Source of the DNA: Hexactinellida sp. DTS-2022
Taxonomy: Eukaryota > Porifera > Hexactinellida
Length of the DNA stretch: 64,000 nucleotides
Assembly: GCA_028753945.1 (NCBI GenBank)
Contig: JAPNXP010000004.1
Span: 3,410,001 to 3,474,000 of the forward strand
Direction: 5' to 3'
Positions 58,421 through 64,000 of this stretch are shown in pieces (the first letter of the stretch is position 1; each line of letters starts with the position of its first letter). The position numbers and the translations under genes were made by a program. The notes beneath the pieces are model-generated. The model ran no database searches. It was not told the DNA's origin and was given only the letters and a program-made list of their open reading frames with translations.

Positions 58421-58530
58421 ACCTTTAATTCATTTATATATGTTGATTAACCACAATTTGTTTTATGATACTTTGCATAATTACTGTTTTCTATATATAT
58501 AATTACTCCATTGTTATCTTTTTTGTTATA

Positions 58531-58617
58531 CAGTATAAGCTCGCAAACTGGGGCACCTTGGCGTTTCTGAAATATGCCCCACTTTGGGAGAGTGCTCCGG
58601 TTTGCGAGCTTCTACTG
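58531..58617. mobile_element. 87-bp mariner-like micro-element, TSD TA
   Basis: Ends CAGTATAAGCTCGCAAACTG and CCGGTTTGCGAGCTTCTACTG-type inverted sequence; TA on both sides. Confidence 0.88.
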
Positions 58618-59097
58618 TATACTATAGAGCCAAATATTTACTCGCCTTTATTTTTTACCCGCCTTAATTTTACTCGCCTTAATTTTTACTCGCCTTAATT
58701 TACTCGCCTTAATTTTTACACGCCTAAATTTTTTCCATCTAATAAAATTATTTGCTAGCATTAATTTTTTGTTGTTGCACTGCTGAATAATTTTACTCGC
58801 CTTAATTTTTAAATTTCGCATTTTTAATTTATCTTACTTGCCATACTATTTTTTCTTAAAAATAAAAAAAAACAAGGCTTATGGCGAGTAAAAAAATTAC
58901 GGCGTTTAAAACCCTGGGTAGCATGATCTTTTCAATCAATTACGGACAAACATCCAAACAGACAACATTTGCGCTTTTGATGTATAGATTAAATACGTAT
59001 CAATTAAAAGATGTATTATACTACTAAGATAATATATATTAAACCTTTTATTCCTTTTTCCAAACTTAATCATTGTTTTTGTTTATTTATAATTTAG

Positions 59098-59187
59098 AAT
59101 AAGGAAGAGGATGTTTACAAAAGAGACTTTTCTAAACCCACTCTTGAAGATCACTTTAACAAACAAGTATTACCAAAGGTTATGCAG
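59098..59187 (+). CDS. MFAP1: MFAP1 internal exon (TLEDHFNKQVLPKVMQ exon)
   Basis: Seen: bounded by 'tttataatttag' and CAG|GTATAT, exactly 30 codons, phase 0 at both ends, including RDFSKPTLEDHFNKQVLP and ending KVMQ. Known: in human MFAP1 the same segment (VYKRDFSAPTLEDHFNKTI) directly follows the YHRGAFF block, as it does here once the 17.1-kb intron 42008-59097 is removed. The function inferred is the spliceosome-associated role of the whole protein. Codons are intact. Confidence 0.93.
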
Positions 59188-60406
59188 GTATATGACTTCC
59201 ATCTCGTGCTTTCTGTTTACTGATATTATGAACATAGTAAATTAGTCCGTTGAAGCACATAAAAATTGGGAAAATCAGGCTTATTAGGTTCGTCGATTCG
59301 CTCCTAACTTTTCCTATTGATTCTGGAATATCTATCTTTCATTGGAATTGAATTCCTTTAGCCAAATTCCTTCGGGCAATTAAAATAGCTATGTTTGAGT
59401 TCCAATTATCATGTATGATTTCCATGCATATTTTTCGATTTTAGAAAACCTATAAAGTTTCATCAACTCATCTAAAATATGTATTAAGCTTTAAAGTTGG
59501 GTGCGTATACCTAATACCTATACAGTCAATTTTGTCTAGTTTCCCTTCATGTTATTTATCAAAACTCAATTTCTAATTCTTTCAGAATATCACTGCTTTT
59601 TATGAAACCAATTCTAGTAAAGTTATAATAAAATAATCCCCTACTCTTTAGAGTTCGATCTTCTATTGCCCAATTTGTACAAGTCAGACATTTATTCTAC
59701 TAATTTCTCGGGCTAATTCTCTTTATGGTATATCATATTGCTAATTGACAAATCCGTGCAGATGTTTTTAACATTTAAATTCTAAGTTGTCTTCGGACTA
59801 AAATTACATCAATTCTGCACGAGTTTTAGTTCATTAAATCAATGTACATAGTTCGCTTTTAAATTGGATTTCAATTAATTAGGTTGTTTATTTGGCAATT
59901 TATCTTAATATATTAGCTTTACAAAAAACATGAACAATATTCAAGCGTTCTATAATCTATTTATCGACATATACAATTAGTATGACTAGTTCAACTATTT
60001 CGCTTATAATATTTAAAATTTTGTCGAAATAAAGTTTAATAATTTTGATATGTCGTCACAACTGAAATAATATAATTAATATCAAATTTTTTTAGTTTCC
60101 AATCAACTTGTTATAGTTGGTAACCCATAGGCAACTAATACATTTAATAGCCCTAACTTAACCTAAATGCCTATTGCGGATGATGTACAGTCAACTCCGC
60201 TTAATAGAGCCACCTCGGGACCAGGTTATTTTGACCCGATTAAGCGGAGAAACCGATTAACCGGTGGCTCTATTAAGCGGAGTTGACTGTACCTGTTTTT
60301 GCAGTGTGCATAAACTCAACGACAACTTCGGGAATTTTATATCAGATTTAGTTTTGATTTACTTTAACTTTCCAATTATTTATCTCTCTTCGTCATTAAT
60401 TGTTAG
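59188..60406 (+). other. MFAP1 intron, 1.2 kb
   Basis: GT-AG interval between phase-0 exons; contains only the 102-bp element at 60188. Confidence 0.85.
60188..60289. mobile_element. 102-bp mariner-like short element, TSD TA
   Basis: Ends CAGTCAACTCCGCTTAATAG and TATTAAGCGGAGTTGACTG, TA-flanked; almost entirely inverted repeat. Lies in the 1.2-kb MFAP1 intron, 118 bp before the exon at 60407. Confidence 0.95.
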
Positions 60407-60472
60407 GTGAAGAGTTTTGGCAGATCTGGTAGGACAAAATATACTCATTTGCTTGACCAAGACACTACACAG
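60407..60472 (+). CDS. MFAP1: MFAP1 exon near C-terminus (FGRSGRTKYTHL exon)
   Basis: Seen: acceptor 'cattaattgttag', 22 codons reading VKSFGRSGRTKYTHLLDQ then DTTQ, donor CAG|GTAATG, phase 0. Known: FGRSGRTKYTHLVDQDTT is the conserved tail block of MFAP1, directly after KVMQ. The intron between this exon and the previous one is 1219 bp. The last family segment (start SFDSAWGQE in human) was looked for downstream to 64000 and not seen, so the stop codon is probably outside the window. Confidence 0.93.
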
Positions 60473-61596
60473 GTAATGTATTTTCTATTAAAATTTTAGA
60501 ATGTTCATGAATATATTGCATTTTTATGATGGTTTTTTTCCTCTAATCCGAATGTATTTAAAATGTTCAATGTTCAAATCGAGGAATTTTTCGTTTAACG
60601 CGTTATACTTTTGTTCACAAGAATAAATTTACTATATTATTTAATACTATTAAGCACGACAACATCAGTTAAACGTACGCAATAAAAAAGAGTTTAAATG
60701 AAGAGATTAGAAAAAGCATGCGTAATGGAATAGGACATATATAGGTTTAATGCAGGGATGCCGATCAAATCCAATCGAGAGAACCTATCGATTATCGATT
60801 GCTGAATTTGCATCGATTGGATTACCCAAAGTTTTCATCGATTGGATTTTTATTGATTATCGATTTTTTCGTTTTTTTTTCAATTTACATATACGTACAT
60901 ATATAATATATTTGTTTGTTTTATTGAATAAGTATGGAAAAAATAAAAATTATAGCTAATGAGTTAAAAAAATTTAATTCAAAAGTATTGCTATTTAATT
61001 CTACTTTGCATACGGTATCGTTTTATGTAAATAGCCATATTGAAGTATCTACTGATGTTATTATGCTGCTATAAGCTTGAAAGTATAAATTCATAATATT
61101 GTTGTTAAAATACTTTTCCCAAAATAAAATCATAGGGGGGGCCGCCCCCCCCCCCCCCAAACCCAAAACTTGGCGCCTATGTGGGCCATGATATAATATC
61201 CGTACTATAGCAATATGGGTATTTCTGACTTACTGTATAATACTTTTCCTGAATAGATCCTTGGATCTCATTATCTTGTGCCTTTAAAATGCTCTGTCGT
61301 ACAATTGTCATCCGGCATATTTAAAAGGACCTAGTTATGGCTATTTTTCATAGTAAAACCTCAGGCTCTCAGCTGCAATGCGTGAGTATCCTAAGGATTA
61401 ATATATAGTAACTCCAGCATTCATTGAGCTTATAAACATGTGGTGGTTACTTGTTAATTCCAGTGAACATTTTCATCCCCATCACTTTAGAATTGCTATT
61501 AGTCCAATTTCGCTTTAAGATAACGTACCTTTCTACTGAAAATGAACAATTGGTTATCAACTTGGAAACTTTCGAAAAAACTTGGTAATTACCACT
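60473..61596. other. Intron sequence with degenerate element ends
   Basis: 60754 starts CAGGGATGCCGATCAAATCC, a hAT-like left end with ATCGATT repeats to 60870; no right end found. 61130-61181 has G/C tracts and CCAAAACTTGGCGCCTATG, a right end of the CATAGGCG family. Confidence 0.5.
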
Positions 61597-62590
61597 AAAC
61601 AAACCTTTGAAGCATTAATAATACTAATGCCGCTATTACTGATCTATCATATGATTTAATAACAGATGGCTTTCATTACTATGGATCGGAAGATTGCATA
61701 CCGATCCATTGGAAAGTGAATTTCTCAATATAGACAAATGAGTGGCGGTCGTTTTCTGGTGAGTTTAACTTAGATACTGCGTTCTGAAAAGATTATAAAT
61801 TACCAGCACCTTCTCAAACGCGATACTTTAGTAGGTTAATAGTGTCTTCAACTGATGGAATAAATAAACTGACTTCAGATTTTATAATCATATTACCGAC
61901 TGATTCTATTGACCTACTTTCCTTATCAGATAACTCTAAACATATTGTTCCTTGTGTAGCAGGGTACATCTCTCATTCGCTCATACGCGTTCCAACTGTG
62001 ATATTTGTTTTGAACTACTTCAGAAAGATTAGATGAATAATTCTTATATTGAGTTTCTATATAGAGGAGGGCTCCAGTTACCAAAAGTACTTCTTTATCA
62101 GTATGTAGAAACTGCATTTTGTATACTCGAATCGTTTGAATCGCAGATATTAGCAACTAAGCTTCCAACTAAACATGTAATGCTCCACCTACTTGCACAG
62201 GTATCAGTTGAATGGGATTCTGGTTTTGTGTGCTGCTGATGGTTGTAAGAGAGTTCATTCGATTATAACACTACCAGACTGATTGTTTATGTTTATTATC
62301 ATTATAATACATTATGCGACATTGAATTCCTTTATGTGTATACTGTATACATGTGTTTTAGTTGTTGCTGACGTCATCGTTAAATGGCGCCTAAACCGAA
62401 GTTCTGAGAATCTTGAATACTACTAATGGGTTTACCATACTCTATTAAGTCAAATTCACAACTTCTCTAAGCATAGATCGAATTAGAGTGAAAATCATAA
62501 ACTGGCCTCTCTTTTTTATTCGTTGGTTGGCTGCTTTCCCACCTGTATTATATATCTATGGGTACTCGTAGCCCTAAGGGGTATGCGTCT
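61597..62590 (+). pseudogene. P-element transposase C-terminal remnant with right end
   Basis: Seen: TNAAITDLSYDLITDGFHYY and, after several stops, VPCVAGYISHSLIRVP, a stretch with CILESFESQILATKLP, and VEWDSGFVCC. These match in order the C-terminal half of the 27-30 kb transposase (AIADLSSDLL, VAGYISYSL, ILDTYESQIRSFKVP, QNWDAHFICS). About 250 bp downstream, 62493-62575 resembles the P terminal repeat (ACTGGCCT, then GTATTATATATCTATGG). Stops and frame changes mark it as dead. It is a different subfamily from the 27-kb copy. Confidence 0.82.
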
Positions 62591-63079
62591 ATGAGTACTT
62601 CAAGGTGGCAAGTACGAACGACCAATTATTTTACATAATTTACTAAGTAATTCTGGAAATGTATTCGTTGAGTTTTCTCTTTGCAAAATTAATTTGCCAC
62701 ATTGATTGACAGTCATATATCATCACTTGAACAATACGATATGTCAACTTGTTGTTACGATAACAAATTTTAACAATAGGAAATCAATAAAATGTTTGAT
62801 TGGCCCAATTACTGCTTTCTTACGTAATTTCTTGTGGCTGTTTCCTATAAACAACTAAAATTGATTCCTAGTATAAATTAACCAAGTAAGCATAAATCTA
62901 GTACAATTTGTAAATTCATTATAATGATCTCTATTTTCATTTCTCCTTAATTAAATTTTTTTTAACCTTGTTGCAAATGGATTCAGGAGGAGAGAAGATA
63001 AATTATTCCAATTAATACATCAAATTTGGTTTCACGAACTCAGTTTATTATCTGTTTTAAGACACTTTTTTATGATAGT
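62591..63079. other. No feature recognised
   Basis: AT-rich gap between the P right end and the hAT N-terminal fragment. Confidence 0.4.
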
Positions 63080-63290
63080 ATGAAACCAAGCCTCCTTTAA
63101 AGCCATTTATGCATGTCACCCCGAGCTTAAAGACAGACGTTCTGTATTTTCAAAGGAAAGAAAATGGCATAAAACAAGTCAGCTTAGATACGACTGCGAC
63201 ATATAAGCAACAAACAATTTCAGCTATTGAAACTACTTATATTATTTCTTTGAAAATTGCACTACAGAAGAAACTTCATGCAATTGACGT
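63080..63290 (+). pseudogene. ZBED-type hAT transposase N-terminal fragment
   Basis: Two overlapping frames give CHPELKDRR and then VLYFQRKENGIKQVSLDTTA with AIETTYIISLKIALQKKLHA. Known: this is the region right after the BED zinc finger in ZBED5/SCAND3-like hAT proteins (HPxLKDKPxxFFxRK, then ALxASYxVxxxIAxxKKPHTI). One frame change near 63140. The first Cys pair of the finger was not recognised. An orphan piece: the matching core is not adjacent. Confidence 0.72.
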
Positions 63291-63404
63291 AAGTTTGATC
63301 CCTCCTTGCATCAAATATACTATGTAATTATTGCTAGGTGAGATATAACAAATATATTAGCGTATACAAAAAATTGAAGATATAGATCAACGATTCTCAT
63401 GTTG

Positions 63405-63830
63405 TAGCTCACCGGCTTAACCTTGATTCTGGGATGTGGTGGTCAAAGAATGCATATATATCTGTCATTGACTGAAGTTCGTTCACTTGAGATGCTAACT
63501 TTTCTCCCCAATTATTGCCTGAGTTTTCTTCTCAGGATTACGAAATCAATGTTATAAAAGAGTTAATCAAACTTACATACTACAGCCCTAAAGGGAGATA
63601 GAAGTACTCTTCCAGGGCATTAAGCTTCACTTTACTATTGCGGTACACTTCTAGCTCTGGATACAATTTCCGTAAGTAACACTTGCCTCTTCCGTTCGAA
63701 ACTCTCCTAAAAAGCCCGAATTCCAACTCTATTCAATGTGGTAATGCTTTATCAGGATTGAAAGACAATGATCTTATTGGTAGTGATGTTGATTTGCTAC
63801 TCGATGAAATGCATCTACAACAACAGGTAT
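63405..63830 (+). pseudogene. P-element transposase central fragment
   Basis: Seen: HRLNLDSGMWW, then DYEINVIKELIKLTYYSPKG, then FTLLLRYTSSSGYNF and GSDVDLLLDEMHLQQQ, colinear with HRVKIDSG, YHIEVIKELIK, FSLLLRYTSNAAY and GNDVVILLDEMYLQTQ of the 27-30 kb copy. Several in-frame stops and one frame change. After CTACAACAACAG the sequence GTATTC could be a splice donor or simply where homology fades. The rest lies beyond or is lost; the C-terminal fragment 61.6-62.6 kb is upstream, so the two are separate copies in the same orientation. Confidence 0.82.
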
Positions 63831-64000
63831 TCTTACTTATTACCAAATACCATAGATGACTAAAGTATAAGGATAGACCATTACAAATGAAAACTACGCC
63901 AAGGATGAGTGCGAAGGCCATTTTGTTACCCAACCACAATTTAAATTTTTGTTGTAAAAATCACATTCAACTATCAGTTTATAAGAGTTTAATTCAAAAA

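Larger units (their letters stand above)
57906..58916. mobile_element. 1.0-kb hAT-like element with minisatellite, TSD GGTAGCAT
   Basis: Starts CAGGGTTCTAAAAAATAG, ends CGGCGTTTAAAACCCTG; exact duplication GGTAGCAT at 57898-57905 and 58917-58924. Interior is dominated by ACTCGCCTTA motifs and a tandem array, with an 87-bp mariner-like element nested in it. Confidence 0.92.
42008..59097 (+). other. Giant MFAP1 intron, about 17.1 kb
   Basis: GT-AG interval between YHRGAFFL and NKEEDVYKRDF exons, both phase 0, so the family protein is contiguous across it. It holds element C with a piggyBac insertion, two hAT transposase remnants, a CGTACG-type short element, element B and the minisatellite-bearing hAT element. 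Confidence 0.8.

Noticed and set aside
1..64000. tRNA, rRNA or snRNA genes
   Set aside because: No cloverleaf A/B box pairs or rRNA core sequences were recognised by eye; a covariance-model search would be needed to exclude short ones.

Overview
The window is AT-rich animal nuclear DNA, most likely from an invertebrate; I cannot name the phylum. The only host gene I recognise is MFAP1, the conserved pre-mRNA splicing factor of the spliceosomal B complex. Four of its exons lie on the + strand at 24221-24282, 41845-42007, 59098-59187 and 60407-60472. They join in frame to give 127 codons. Two introns are about 17.6 kb and 17.1 kb long and one is 1.2 kb. The 5' exons and the last coding exon(s) were not found, so the gene probably runs out of the window on both sides.

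Almost everything else is mobile-element sequence, and nearly all of it is cut-and-paste DNA transposons and their short non-autonomous derivatives. (1) P superfamily: one element with terminal repeats and an 8-bp target duplication (27249-30234), fragments of related copies at 40.8-41.1, 61.6-62.6 and 63.4-63.8 kb, and a more distant, heavily interrupted THAP/P-like copy at 17.2-21.8 kb. (2) hAT superfamily: three kinds of decayed transposase (ZBED/BED-finger type at 30.9-31.4, 45-46.1, 49.5 and 63.1 kb; ZMYM1/DUF4371 type at 46.7-48.4 kb) and many short elements bounded by CAG...CTG or CATAGG...CCTATG ends with perfect 8-bp duplications. (3) Tc1/mariner/pogo-like short elements (TA duplication), about a dozen, 79-613 bp. 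(4) One piggyBac-like element with a TTAA duplication. (5) Two inverted-repeat elements (33.2-36.85 kb and 55.0-57.5 kb) that encode decayed members of a widespread but poorly classified protein family with a PIN-like acidic core and, in one of them, a cysteine-rich CXC tail. (6) Large foldback palindromes at 7.5-7.9, 8.6-10.9 and 19.5-20.4 kb. A single CR1/L2-like LINE fragment was seen and no LTR element was recognised.

Layout: 0-7.4 kb, mostly unassigned, with short elements and a possible transposase remnant at 2.5-3.1 kb; 7.4-11.8 kb, foldback elements; 12-16.7 kb, two copies of one repeat, each interrupted by different insertions; 17.2-21.8 kb, THAP/P-like copy with three insertions; 22-24.2 kb, LINE fragment and short elements; 24.2-41.8 kb, MFAP1 intron holding the P element, element A and nested short elements; 42-59 kb, second giant intron holding the hAT genes, element B, an element C fragment with a piggyBac insertion, and a hAT element with a minisatellite; 59-60.5 kb, MFAP1 3' exons; 60.5-64 kb, P and hAT fragments. 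The coding copies of transposons carry frameshifts or stops, so none looks active as read here. The frameshifts in the 27-30 kb P element look like single-base length changes with no separate nonsense codons, so assembly indels are possible.
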